A program made the translations under genes and the position numbers. DNA of 64,000 bases, from assembly GCF_000196615.1 (NCBI RefSeq), contig NC_014306.1:1054001-1118000 (forward strand). The letters run 5' to 3'. Below the pieces are notes generated by a model. The model saw only the letters and a list, made by a program, of their open reading frames with translations. It did not search any database and was not told the DNA's origin. This DNA is from Erwinia billingiae Eb661 (lineage in GTDB: Bacteria > Pseudomonadota > Gammaproteobacteria > Enterobacterales > Enterobacteriaceae). Below are positions 9,789-17,650 of this stretch, one piece after another; position 1 is the first letter of the stretch, and every line of letters starts with the position of its first letter.

Positions 9789-11824
9789 ACCGCTTCTCCG
9801 CCAGATAAAATGACAAAATCCCAACCGGCTATTTCCAGCGTTTCGCCCGGTTCAACCTGCCGGTTATCAATCAGCGAAGTGGCTTGCCCCAACGGGTTTC
9901 GCAGCTGCTGCGGCGTCTGAGAGTAGTTAAAGATAAAGCACAGGTCCTTTTGCGCTTTACTTTGCGCCCGTCGAATTATTAGCGGGAAACTCACCTCCGA
10001 CCGTAACGCGCTCAATGCCGGCGTGCTGAACAGGGTCGAGAAAACTTGCTCCATTCCGGCGGATGACAGGTTGCAGCCAATATAGGTCGCCGTCCCTTTG
10101 CCAAACTGATTGCGGGTGATGGCGGCATATTTCCCCCACTGCGGATGCTGATAGCGGGCCAAAATTTCGGTCTGTGACGACACCGGTTCCAGCAGCTCCA
10201 TCCAGTCGGTCACCTGACCCGTTTCCTCCGTCAGCGCAAAGGTCTCCGTGGACATCTGCACCTCATCTGGCTCAACGAATAGCTGATAGGTCACGCCGCA
10301 GGCTTCGCTGATAATGCCCGGCTGGATAGCCGTGCGCACCTTCAGATCCTGATTGGCAAAGCCGGATTTAAAGGAGTAAATGATATGGCCGCCTTGCCCG
10401 ACGAAGGCATTGAGTCGCTGCAACAGCGCATCGGATGCCGCATACAGCAAGGGGACGATCAGCACGTCATAGCGTTCGATACGCGGATCGTCGGCATCAA
10501 GAATATCCATCTCGATATTTTGTCGGTACAGGGCATCGTACCAACTGCGGAACAGATCGTTGTACTGGTGATTTTTGTCGCCGCCGAACTGATGTCCGCG
10601 CCACGGATGCCAGTCAATGGCGGTCAGCCCACGGTTACTGACCAGCATCGCCACGCGGTTACTTTTGCTTAAGCCGCTCAGTTCGGGCGTTAAGCGCTGC
10701 AGCGTTTTGCCAATGTCGCAGGCCTCGTCATACACCGGGTTAGGCAGCAGGTCGTGGCTGAGCAGGCCTTTCCAGTAGGTTTCCCACGAATTATGAATCG
10801 AATGCCAGTGCCAGTAGCCCACCAGGCTGGCACCGTTGGCGATATGGCTAAACGCCTGCAGACGCAGCTGGCCAGGGTAAGGCGTCCAGTCCTTAAAGGC
10901 TTGAGCCTGGGTTTCCAGCACAAAGTAATTTTTATCCTTGGTGGTGCGGGCAATGTCCCCGGTGAAGGCGATTTCGGCGCCGGTCAGCCGCGACTGGCCG
11001 GGATGATAAACGTCCACGCCGGTGATATCGACGACCTCAGACGCCGCGAAGTGATCGACCTCGCTTCGCAAACCAAACGACCAGTTTCGCCAGTCAAAAT
11101 CGAAGTTATGGGTGACGAAGCGATCGGCCGATTTATATTCGCCGACCAGATCGACCTGCCAGCGCAGAAAATCGATCACCAGCTGGCGTTGAAAGGCCTG
11201 AAACTCAGCGCCGAGGCTGGCATTAATGGTGCCCTGGACCGACGGGAAATCTTCCCAGGCATCCACGCGATTACTCCAGTAATCCAGACCAAACGCCTGA
11301 TTTAACGCCGGCAGATCGTCGTTGAATTTTTTCCGCAGATATTTAACAAAGGCGATCTGCACCGCCGGGCCACTGGTTTCATAATATTTGGTTTCGTTGT
11401 CGACCTGGAAACCGATCACGGCGGGATGGGAAGCGGTGGCCGTTAACAGCTTGCGGATAATCCGCTCGGAATAATAGCGATAGACTGGACTGGTAATATC
11501 CATCTTCTGCCGGGGACCATATTTATTCAGCCCCTGCGGCGTGACGGCCATCACTTCAGGATATTTCTTTGCCAGCCAGCCAGGAATAGCGTAGGTCGGC
11601 GTACCGATAATCACGCTAATATCGTTGGCCTGCATCTGGTCGAGCACGGTGATCACCGAAGTGAAATCAAATTCGCCTTCCTGAGGTTCAAAGGTGCTCC
11701 AGGTACTTTCGGCAATGCGGACATAGTTGATACCGGCGGCTTTCATCATGGCGATATCTTTTTCCAGCCGCTCCTCTGGCATATATTCGCGGTAATACGC
11801 CGTACCAAACCAGATCTTATCCAT
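9785..11824 (-). CDS. GH42 beta-galactosidase
   Basis: This 679-residue protein is a family 42 glycoside hydrolase. It is cytosolic because it has no signal peptide. It starts MDKIWFGTAYYREY, the typical GH42 beginning of the TIM barrel. The predicted acid/base is Glu144 in GFQVDNE and the nucleophile is Glu304 in FVLET. The trimerisation (amidotransferase-like) domain and a small C-terminal beta domain follow. GAGG precedes the ATG. It is first in an operon with a GPH symporter, beside an AraC-like regulator. GH42 enzymes usually act on short galacto-oligosaccharides from plant galactan. It is unrelated in fold family to the GH2 LacZ at 59-62 kb. Confidence 0.93.
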   Translation of the reverse strand: MDKIWFGTAYYREYMPEERLEKDIAMMKAAGINYVRIAESTWSTFEPQEGEFDFTSVITVLDQMQANDISVIIGTPTYAIPGWLAKKYPEVMAVTPQGLNKYGPRQKMDITSPVYRYYSERIIRKLLTATASHPAVIGFQVDNETKYYETSGPAVQIAFVKYLRKKFNDDLPALNQAFGLDYWSNRVDAWEDFPSVQGTINASLGAEFQAFQRQLVIDFLRWQVDLVGEYKSADRFVTHNFDFDWRNWSFGLRSEVDHFAASEVVDITGVDVYHPGQSRLTGAEIAFTGDIARTTKDKNYFVLETQAQAFKDWTPYPGQLRLQAFSHIANGASLVGYWHWHSIHNSWETYWKGLLSHDLLPNPVYDEACDIGKTLQRLTPELSGLSKSNRVAMLVSNRGLTAIDWHPWRGHQFGGDKNHQYNDLFRSWYDALYRQNIEMDILDADDPRIERYDVLIVPLLYAASDALLQRLNAFVGQGGHIIYSFKSGFANQDLKVRTAIQPGIISEACGVTYQLFVEPDEVQMSTETFALTEETGQVTDWMELLEPVSSQTEILARYQHPQWGKYAAITRNQFGKGTATYIGCNLSSAGMEQVFSTLFSTPALSALRSEVSFPLIIRRAQSKAQKDLCFIFNYSQTPQQLRNPLGQATSLIDNRQVEPGETLEIAGWDFVILSGGEAV

Positions 11825-11935
11825 TTCAGCCTCAATGCAGTCTCTGTAAGTGTGCTGCTAACTTAGCGGAGAACAATCAGCCGAAGCGGTAACTGACTGT
11901 CGTCAACATAAAGAAATCTGCTGCCGTCAGCGCAG

Positions 11936-11951
11936 TCCGATCTGGATCACA
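11936..11951. promoter_or_regulatory. CRP-like site upstream of the GH42 operon
   Basis: TCCGATCTGGATCACA lies about 115 bp upstream of the GH42 start. It matches the consensus TGTGA-N6-TCACA at 8 of the 10 arm positions, with a perfect right half and a GATCTGGATC core. This would fit catabolite control of a galactoside operon. Confidence 0.5.
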
Positions 11952-12011
11952 AAACTCGCCGGACCGCTTGGCGCTTTCGCCGGGTGGGGCCGGTAATAAG
12001 AAGCCTGCGGG

Positions 12012-12035
12012 CTGCCCTGCGGGTGAGCAGGGCAG
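12012..12035 (-). terminator. Possible terminator of the XRE-cupin gene
   Basis: An inverted repeat, CTGCCCTG / CAGGGCAG with an 8-nt loop, sits 16 bp beyond the XRE-cupin stop. The minus-strand continuation is only weakly U-rich (CTTCTTATT). Confidence 0.4.
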
Positions 12036-12050
12036 TTACTGGAAGGGGGT

Positions 12051-12599
12051 TTAGCTCTGTTCGGCCACCAGGATCGCCAGCGTATCGGGTTCCAGTGCGA
12101 CAAAAATATGTTCCTGATCGCCGGGGTAACAGATGTAATCCCCGACGCCTAACTCTTCTGGCGCGGCCTTCAGCCCCAACAGCGCGCGGCCCTGAGTCAC
12201 AATAATGTGCTCCACCGATCCCGACGGATGGGGGTGAGACTGACGCTCCGATCCCGGCTGCGCCATCAGCAGGTAGATATCCCGACGCGCGCCCGGCGGG
12301 CAGGTTGCCAGCAAAATCGCCTGATAATCGGCCTTTTCAGCCACCACCTTGCTGCCTTCACCCCGGCGGATCACCTGAGTGCTGGCGCTGACTGGCTCAA
12401 GTAATTTGGCAAACGGGATATTCAACGCGCCGCACAAGGCCCACAGCGTTTCAATGCTCGGGTTGCCGTTAGCGGATTCCAGTTGCGATAACGTGGATTT
12501 GGCGATCCCCGCCCGACGGGCGACCTCGGCCAGCGACAACCCGGCACGCGTGCGTTCCCGTGCGAGGCTTGCGGCAATGACGCTGATCGGCTGGGTCAT
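12051..12599 (-). CDS. XRE-cupin transcriptional regulator
   Basis: This 182-residue regulator has two domains. The N-terminal XRE helix-turn-helix spans about residues 8-62 (ERTRAGLSLAEVARRAGIAK, STLSQLESANGNPSIETLW). The C-terminal small cupin is at about 100-180 (HPHPSGSVEHIIVTQG, VGDYICYPGDQEHIF) and probably senses a ligand. It is divergent from the azlCD-type exporter genes. The shared region holds CGAACGA repeats that are good candidates for its operator. Such XRE-cupin/AzlC-AzlD pairs are common, and regulation of the exporter is the natural inference. GAGGT precedes the start. Confidence 0.9.
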   Translation of the reverse strand: MTQPISVIAASLARERTRAGLSLAEVARRAGIAKSTLSQLESANGNPSIETLWALCGALNIPFAKLLEPVSASTQVIRRGEGSKVVAEKADYQAILLATCPPGARRDIYLLMAQPGSERQSHPHPSGSVEHIIVTQGRALLGLKAAPEELGVGDYICYPGDQEHIFVALEPDTLAILVAEQS

Positions 12600-12623
12600 G
12601 GTGTACCTCTTTGTTCATTTAAT

Positions 12624-12638
12624 CGAACGAATCGTTCG
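12624..12638. promoter_or_regulatory. Inverted repeat CGAACGA-A-TCGTTCG, candidate XRE operator
   Basis: A perfect 7-bp inverted repeat around a single A lies 25 bp upstream of the XRE-cupin start, in its promoter region. The same half-site recurs at 12678-12686, next to the azlC start. Confidence 0.65.
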
Positions 12639-12665
12639 CTTGATCTCGCTGTTTGTTGCGTTCAT

Positions 12666-12686
12666 TATAATGGCGATTTCGTTCGA
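12666..12686 (+). promoter_or_regulatory. azlC -10 element with a second TTCGTTCGA half-site
   Basis: TATAAT (12666-12671) is a consensus -10 box 30 bp upstream of azlC. TTCGTTCGA (12678-12686) follows immediately and repeats the arm of the inverted repeat at 12632. Regulator bound there would overlap the transcription start. I did not find a good -35 at standard spacing. Confidence 0.5.
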
Positions 12687-12700
12687 TATGGTAAAACTTT

Positions 12701-13363
12701 ATGCTTATGCACGCATTTTCCAGCCTGAACTCTCAGACTAAAAAAGCCATTTATCTGGTGTGCCTTGCCGTCGGCGTGGTGGGCGCTTCCTACGGTTCGC
12801 TGGCCACGGCCTACGGCTTCCCGTTATGGGTGCCGCTGTTCTCCACGTTGTTTGTGCTGGCGGGAGCATCGGAATTTATGTTTGTTGCCATCATCGCCAG
12901 CGGCGGCAATCCGCTGGCTGCGGCGGTGGCGGGATTACTGGTTAACGCCCGGCACTTTCCTTTCGGCATCGCGGTGCGGGATCTGGCCGGCACCCGTCTG
13001 AAGGGATTGCTGGGATGCCACATCATGAATGACGAAAGCGTGGTGTTTGGTCTGTCGCAATCCACCCCGAAACAGCGTAAAGACGCGTACTGGCTCTGTG
13101 GGCTGGGCGTGGCGATCGTCTGGCCGGTTGGCGCGATGGCGGGAAGCGTGGTGGGTAAACTGCTGCCGGATATCAATGCGATCGGCCTGGATGCGGTCTT
13201 TCCGGCGATCCTGCTGGCGCTGGTGATCCCGTCACTGAAATCGAAAACCACGCTGATCAGGGCGTCGTCCGGGGCGCTGCTGTCATTAGCGGTGACGCCG
13301 TTTGTCGCCGTGGGGATGCCGGTGCTGATCTCGATGCTGGGCTTACTGACGAGGAAAAAATAA
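12701..13363 (+). CDS. AzlC-family (YgaZ-like) amino-acid exporter large subunit
   Basis: This is a polytopic inner-membrane protein of 220 residues in the AzlC/YgaZ family, the large subunit of branched-chain amino-acid exporters. FSTLFVLAGASEFMFVAII and LLVNARHFPFGI are family motifs (compare GASQF and D-RH in YgaZ). The start may be the ATG at 12701 or the one at 12707. Neither has a good Shine-Dalgarno sequence. The stop overlaps the next start as TAATG, so it is coupled to the AzlD partner. The exported amino acid is not known. Confidence 0.87.
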   Translation: MLMHAFSSLNSQTKKAIYLVCLAVGVVGASYGSLATAYGFPLWVPLFSTLFVLAGASEFMFVAIIASGGNPLAAAVAGLLVNARHFPFGIAVRDLAGTRLKGLLGCHIMNDESVVFGLSQSTPKQRKDAYWLCGLGVAIVWPVGAMAGSVVGKLLPDINAIGLDAVFPAILLALVIPSLKSKTTLIRASSGALLSLAVTPFVAVGMPVLISMLGLLTRKK

Positions 13364-13686
13364 TGCCGTCGAATGAATTGATTATTGCCGGGATCGCCTT
13401 ACTGTCTGTCGGCACTTACCTGATGCGTTTTGCCGGGGTGAAGCTGGGCAACCGTATGGCGCTGTCCGAGCGCACGCGGGCATTACTGTCCGATGCCGCC
13501 ACCACGCTGTTGCTGGCCGTGGCGTTAGGGAATACGTTCTATGAAGGCGTGCATTTTGCCGGAACCGCGCGCGTGGCGGGCGTGGCGGTGGCAGTGATTC
13601 TGGCCTGGCGAAAAGTGCCGTTAATCGGCGTGATTCTGGCGGCTGCCGTGGTCACCGCGCTGCTGCGTTACGTCGGCGTGCCCTGA
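13363..13686 (+). CDS. AzlD-family (YgaH-like) exporter small subunit
   Basis: This 107-residue membrane protein has three to four helices and belongs to the AzlD/YgaH family. It pairs with AzlC-type proteins to form a two-subunit amino-acid exporter. GTYLMRFAGVKLGNR and LLSDAATTLLLAVALG are characteristic. Its ATG overlaps the azlC stop by one base (TAATG), and GAGGAA inside azlC serves as ribosome binding site. Confidence 0.87.
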   Translation: MPSNELIIAGIALLSVGTYLMRFAGVKLGNRMALSERTRALLSDAATTLLLAVALGNTFYEGVHFAGTARVAGVAVAVILAWRKVPLIGVILAAAVVTALLRYVGVP

Positions 13687-13980
13687 TCCGCGGTTACCAG
13701 AACCATGACGACATGGTAAAGCAGTAAGCTATTGTTACGGATAATAAAATAAGTTCGACAGGTTTAAAGTAGGTCATGATGTTGGCAGGTGTTTAGGTTA
13801 AGTACTCAATACATCGGTAATAACGGCAGAAACTTTAGGCCAAATTCGGGATTACTTTTGCTAGCAAAAAGAGGGAATTCCCCCCTGCCGCCGCAACGCG
13901 CGTGGATGTTCAGGTAAATGTTGGGAATAGTCGGCTAAGCCGCTATTTTAGGGGCTGATTTTTGCGTCAGGAGACGAGAG
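13687..13980. other. Intergenic region azlD to lysR
   Basis: There is no coding signal in these 294 bases. A perfect 14-bp palindrome TTTTGCTAGCAAAA lies at 13856-13869, and a 6-bp inverted repeat ACCATG/CATGGT at 13702-13717. The first may be part of the control region of the LysR gene that starts at 13981. Confidence 0.4.
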
Positions 13981-14892
13981 ATGGAGAGACTGGATTGCGA
14001 CCGGATGTTTATCGCGGTAATGGAAACCGGCAGCTTTACCGCCGCCGCTCAACGTCTGGGCACCAGCCACGGCCAGGCATCTAAACTTATCTCCCGCCTT
14101 GAGCAGCATCTCGGCGTGCAGCTGTTTCGCCGCAGTACCCGGGCGCTGGCCGCCACCGACGTGGGTCGCGCCTATTATGAAAAAATCCGGGTGCTGCTGG
14201 CGGATTACGATGCGCTGAATGACTCGGTGCGCAATTCATCGGATGCCCCGGCCGGAAAAGTGCGTATCTCTGCGCCCGTGACCTTCGGCACCACCCAGCT
14301 GACTCCGCATCTGATCGACTTCGCGCGGCGCTATCCCGGTATCGAACTGGACGTCAGCTTTGCCGACCGTGCGGTGAACGTGGTGGATGAAGGCTTTGAT
14401 CTGGCGTTGCGCATCGGCAAGCTGGCGGACAGCAGCCTGATGGCGAGAAAGCTGTGCGATATCCGCATTATCACCGTTGCCTCGCCGGGCTATCTGGCAG
14501 AGCGTGGCACGCCCGAGCACTGGGAAGCGCTGGCCAGCCATGACTGCATTATTGATACCAACTTCCGCGATCCCTGGCGCTGGCCGTTTCAGGACGAGAA
14601 GCTGGCGCTGCAGGGGCAGCCGGTTAACGGACGCCTGAAGTTCTCCAATGCCGAGGTGTGCTTAAAAGCCGCCATTGCCGGACTGGGCATTGCCCGCCTG
14701 CCTTCTTTTGTTGCCGGCGAAGCCCTGAAGAATAAAGAGGTAGTGCCGGTGCTCGCCGCCAGCGAGATTGTGCCGCTCGGGCTGTTCGCCCTCTATCCAC
14801 CGGCCAAATACCTGGCCCATAAATCCCGCACCTTTATCGATTATCTGGTTGAAGCCTTTGCCGGCGAGCCCGTTTGGGAGCAGGGCTGGTGA
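13981..14892 (+). CDS. LysR-family transcriptional regulator
   Basis: This 303-residue LTTR has an N-terminal winged helix-turn-helix (GSFTAAAQRLGTSHGQASKL, residues 17-36, then RLEQHLGVQLFRRSTRALAATDVG). A periplasmic-binding-protein-like effector domain follows from about residue 92 (GKVRISAPVTFG). The AAAQRLGTS/RSTRAL pattern is that of the CrgA/DmlR-like subgroup. GGAG lies before the ATG. It lies upstream of a glutathionyl-hydroquinone reductase gene on the same strand. Control of that gene is plausible but unproven. Confidence 0.88.
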   Translation: MERLDCDRMFIAVMETGSFTAAAQRLGTSHGQASKLISRLEQHLGVQLFRRSTRALAATDVGRAYYEKIRVLLADYDALNDSVRNSSDAPAGKVRISAPVTFGTTQLTPHLIDFARRYPGIELDVSFADRAVNVVDEGFDLALRIGKLADSSLMARKLCDIRIITVASPGYLAERGTPEHWEALASHDCIIDTNFRDPWRWPFQDEKLALQGQPVNGRLKFSNAEVCLKAAIAGLGIARLPSFVAGEALKNKEVVPVLAASEIVPLGLFALYPPAKYLAHKSRTFIDYLVEAFAGEPVWEQGW

Positions 14893-14960
14893 TTGTTTCC
14901 ATAATGGAATAAAACATCCGCAGAAACGCTGGATAATCATCATTCCGGAAATAAGATAGA

Positions 14961-14986
14961 GTCCTCTCATCAACTACTGAGAGGAC
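14961..14986 (+). promoter_or_regulatory. Perfect hairpin enclosing the ribosome binding site of a short ORF
   Basis: GTCCTCTCA (14961-14969) pairs perfectly with TGAGAGGAC (14978-14986) across an 8-nt loop. The right arm contains AGGA, eight bases before the ATG of the 18-codon ORF. Folding would therefore hide that start. It may instead be a DNA operator for the upstream LysR protein. Confidence 0.5.
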
Positions 14987-14992
14987 ACCACC

Positions 14993-15049
14993 ATGACTGA
15001 TACCCGTAGCGCACCCTATGCCCTGAAGCCAACACCGCTGAGAGGATAA
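14993..15049 (+). CDS. Possible 18-residue leader peptide
   Basis: An ATG-to-TAA frame encodes MTDTRSAPYALKPTPLRG. It has its own Shine-Dalgarno sequence inside the hairpin arm at 14978-14986. Its stop lies 10 bp before the start of the glutathionyl-hydroquinone reductase gene. It has three prolines and no run of a single regulatory amino acid. I do not recognise it. It may be a translated leader coupled to the downstream gene, a remnant of a longer gene, or chance. Confidence 0.35.
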   Translation: MTDTRSAPYALKPTPLRG

Positions 15050-15059
15050 GGGAGGATTT

Positions 15060-16019
15060 ATGCTGGTTAATGGAAAATGGACGGCCGAATGGCACCCGGT
15101 GCAGGCTACCGATGAGAAGGGCGGTTTCGTCCGACAGACCTCAAGTTTCCGCCACTGGGTCACCCCAGATGGCGCCGCCGGACCGACCGGCGAAACGGGC
15201 TTCAAGGCCGAAGTGGATCGCTATCACCTGTATGTGGCGCTGATTTGTCCGTGGGCATCCCGCACGCTGATTGCCCGTAAGCTGAAAGGGCTGGAGAAAG
15301 TGGTCAGCCTGTCGGTGGTCGAGCCGTGGTTGCTGGATGAAGGCTGGCACTTTGGTGACTATCCTGGCGCAAATAAGGACGAACTGAATCAGGCCGAGTG
15401 GGTGCATCAGCTTTACACCCAGGCTGATGCCACGTTTACCGGTCGGGCAACGGTGCCGGTGCTGTGGGATAAGAAAACCCGAACCATCGTCAATAACGAG
15501 TCAGCCGATATTGTGCGCATGTTTAACAGCGGCTTTGGCGAGCTGGCGAGTCACAGTTTCGACCTCTATCCTGCGGACTGGCAGAGTGAGATTGAGGCAT
15601 TAAACGCGGAAATCTATCCACGCCTGAATAACGGCGTATATCGCGCCGGTTTTGCCACCACGCAGATCAGTTATCAGGAAGCCAGCGATGACGTCTTCGC
15701 CATGCTGGATAAGCTGGAACAGCGGTTGAGCGATGGCCGGGCATATTTGACCGGCGACCAGCTTACCGAAGCGGATATCCGCCTGTTCGTCACGCTGATC
15801 CGTTTTGACGCGGCCTATCATGGCCTGTTCAAATGCAATCAGCGCAAGCTCAACGAATATGCCGGACTGGATGCTTACACCAAACGAATGCTGGATATTC
15901 CCGGTGTGCGTGAAACGGTCAATATCGATCATATTAAACAGGGCTATTACTCGATTAAGGCATTAAACCCCAATGGCATTGTACCTGCCGGGCCGGATTT
16001 AACGGCTTACGGGCTGTAA
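15060..16019 (+). CDS. Glutathionyl-hydroquinone reductase (YqjG-type, Xi-class GST)
   Basis: This 319-residue cytosolic enzyme belongs to the Xi-class glutathione transferases, which reduce glutathionyl-hydroquinones with glutathione. The catalytic cysteine is Cys63 in ICPWASR, the class signature. FVRQTSSFRHWVTPDG near residue 23 and an all-helical C-terminal domain (LTEADIRLFVTLIRFDAAYH) are typical of YqjG. It follows a LysR gene and a hairpin/short-ORF region, and ends at a strong terminator. In other enterobacteria yqjG usually neighbours a doxX-type gene; none is present here. Confidence 0.92.
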   Translation: MLVNGKWTAEWHPVQATDEKGGFVRQTSSFRHWVTPDGAAGPTGETGFKAEVDRYHLYVALICPWASRTLIARKLKGLEKVVSLSVVEPWLLDEGWHFGDYPGANKDELNQAEWVHQLYTQADATFTGRATVPVLWDKKTRTIVNNESADIVRMFNSGFGELASHSFDLYPADWQSEIEALNAEIYPRLNNGVYRAGFATTQISYQEASDDVFAMLDKLEQRLSDGRAYLTGDQLTEADIRLFVTLIRFDAAYHGLFKCNQRKLNEYAGLDAYTKRMLDIPGVRETVNIDHIKQGYYSIKALNPNGIVPAGPDLTAYGL

Positions 16020-16035
16020 GCGACTGTATTAACAG

Positions 16036-16070
16036 AAAGCCGTTACCTGTATTTAGGTGACGGCTTTTTT
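16036..16070 (+). terminator. Rho-independent terminator after the GST gene
   Basis: AAAGCCGTTACC and GGTGACGGC form a stem (one mismatch), followed by TTTTTT. It lies 17 bp after the GST stop. Confidence 0.85.
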
Positions 16071-16071
16071 A

Positions 16072-16100
16072 ATGTCATTCTTTTGTCATAACTCGCTCAT
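16072..16100 (+). promoter_or_regulatory. 11-bp-phased TGTCAT repeats, PhoB/OmpR-type response-regulator site
   Basis: ATGTCAT (16072-16078) and TTGTCAT (16083-16089) are direct repeats exactly 11 bp apart. A third TCAT lies one further turn on (16097-16100). This is the architecture of sites for OmpR/PhoB-family regulators. Each of the first two units differs from the Pho-box unit CTGTCAT by one base. The array is about 78 bp upstream of the hydrolase-two-component operon, so it may bind PhoB or the locally encoded regulator. Confidence 0.55.
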
Positions 16101-16166
16101 GCCGTCGTCAGTTGCCGGGCCGTAAACTCCTCAGCGTAAACCCAACATTCTCCTGAGGAACGCAAC

Positions 16167-16940
16167 ATGAACGCATCACTGAAAAAAAACGTAAAATTTG
16201 CGGCGATCGCCAGTGCTTTTCTGCTGGCAGGCGCAAGCAGCGCCGCGATGGCGCAACCGGTTAACAATATCGTGCTGGTCCACGGCGCATTTGTTGGCGG
16301 CTCGGGCTGGCGTCCGGTGTACGACATCCTTAAGCATGATGGCTACAAGGTGACGCTGGTGCAGGAGCCGCTGACTTCCTTCCCGGAAGACGTGGCCGCC
16401 ACTAAACGCATTCTCGATCAGCAAACGGGTCCGGCAATCCTGGTGGGACACAGCTATGGCGGCGCGATCATTACTGAGGCAGGCAATGATTCGCACGTGG
16501 CGGGTCTGGTTTATATCGCTGCCCATGCGCTGGATAATGGCGAAACCGAAGCAATCAACGGCAAGAAATTTCCTAATGCCGCCCATCCATTTATGAAAAC
16601 GCCGGACGGCTTCCTGATGATTGCGCCACAAAACTTCCACAGTGACTTTGCCGCCGACCTTTCAGCAAAGCAGGCGGATTTTGAAGCTCAGGCGCAAATG
16701 CCGACCTCAGCCTCGGTGTTTACCGCAAATATTCCCGATCCGGCATGGAAAACCAAACCAAGTTGGTACATGGTGGCAAAAGCCGACAAAATCATTAATC
16801 CTGATTTAGAACGCATGTACGCCAAACGCGCCCACAGCACCACGGTGGAAGTGGCCGGGGCCAGCCATTCGGTCTATGAGTCGCACCCGAAAGAGGTTGC
16901 CGCACTGATCGAGCAGGCTGCACAACACGCGCTGAAGTAA
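16167..16940 (+). CDS. Exported alpha/beta-hydrolase
   Basis: This 257-residue protein has a Sec signal peptide (basic start, hydrophobic core, AAMA before QPVNN), so it acts in the periplasm or outside. The alpha/beta-hydrolase core follows: LVHGAFVGGSGW near residue 37, nucleophile Ser96 in GHSYGG, probable acid Asp206, and His233 in GASHSVYESHP. It resembles salicylate-esterase/pheophorbidase-like small hydrolases more than lipases. A two-component system begins 35 bp downstream in the same direction with no terminator between, so the three genes probably form an operon. The substrate is unknown. Confidence 0.87.
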   Translation: MNASLKKNVKFAAIASAFLLAGASSAAMAQPVNNIVLVHGAFVGGSGWRPVYDILKHDGYKVTLVQEPLTSFPEDVAATKRILDQQTGPAILVGHSYGGAIITEAGNDSHVAGLVYIAAHALDNGETEAINGKKFPNAAHPFMKTPDGFLMIAPQNFHSDFAADLSAKQADFEAQAQMPTSASVFTANIPDPAWKTKPSWYMVAKADKIINPDLERMYAKRAHSTTVEVAGASHSVYESHPKEVAALIEQAAQHALK

Positions 16941-16975
16941 TCCTGTCCGCTGCGCCCGCTATCCTGGAGAAGACG

Positions 16976-17650
16976 ATGAAAATTCTGGTGATTGATGATG
17001 AGCCCAAAGCCCGGGAATACATGCGCAGCGGCTTAACCGAATCTGGCTATGTGGTTGATGTGGCGGTAAACGGCCGCGAAGGGCTGTTTATGGCGCAGGA
17101 ATATCATTACGACCTGATCCTGCTGGACGTGATGATGCCGGAGCTGGATGGCTGGGAGGTGATGAAAACGCTGGATGCGCAGAATATCCCGGTTATTTTC
17201 CTCACCGCGAAAAGCACCGTCGAAGACCGGATCAAAGGGCTGGAACTGGGTGCCGACGACTATCTGGTCAAGCCTTTCTCGTTTGCCGAGCTGCTGGCGC
17301 GGATCCGCACGGCACTGCGGCGCGGCGCGAACGTCAAGCGTGATGAGCTGCTGCAGGTCGGTGATTTGCAGCTGGACAGGGCGAAACGTCGCGTCGAACG
17401 GGCCGGGGTGCGCATCGATCTGACCAACAAAGAATTCAATTTGCTGCAGCTGTTTATGCTGAATCCCGGCCAGGTGATGAGCCGCACGCTGATTGCCTCG
17501 CGGGTGTGGGATATGAATTTCGACAGTGATACCAACGTGGTCGACGTGGCCGTTCGCCGGCTGCGGCAGAAGGTGGACGAGCCCTTTGCCACGCCGCTGA
17601 TCCACACCGTTCACGGCGTCGGTTATCGCTGTGAAGGTGACGGATGCTGA
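16976..17650 (+). CDS. OmpR-family response regulator, CusR/CopR-like
   Basis: This 224-residue regulator has a receiver domain with acidic pocket residues (VIDDEP), phosphoacceptor Asp51 (LLDVMMPELDGW) and the conserved lysine in VKPF (residue 101). The winged-helix effector domain comprises about residues 128-222 (LTNKEFNLLQLFM, NVVDVAVRRLRQKVDEP, IHTVHGVGYRCE). It looks like the heavy-metal-response (CusR/CopR/IrlR) group. No metal-efflux gene is adjacent, however. The partner in the operon is an exported hydrolase. Its stop overlaps the kinase start. Confidence 0.9.
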   Translation: MKILVIDDEPKAREYMRSGLTESGYVVDVAVNGREGLFMAQEYHYDLILLDVMMPELDGWEVMKTLDAQNIPVIFLTAKSTVEDRIKGLELGADDYLVKPFSFAELLARIRTALRRGANVKRDELLQVGDLQLDRAKRRVERAGVRIDLTNKEFNLLQLFMLNPGQVMSRTLIASRVWDMNFDSDTNVVDVAVRRLRQKVDEPFATPLIHTVHGVGYRCEGDGC

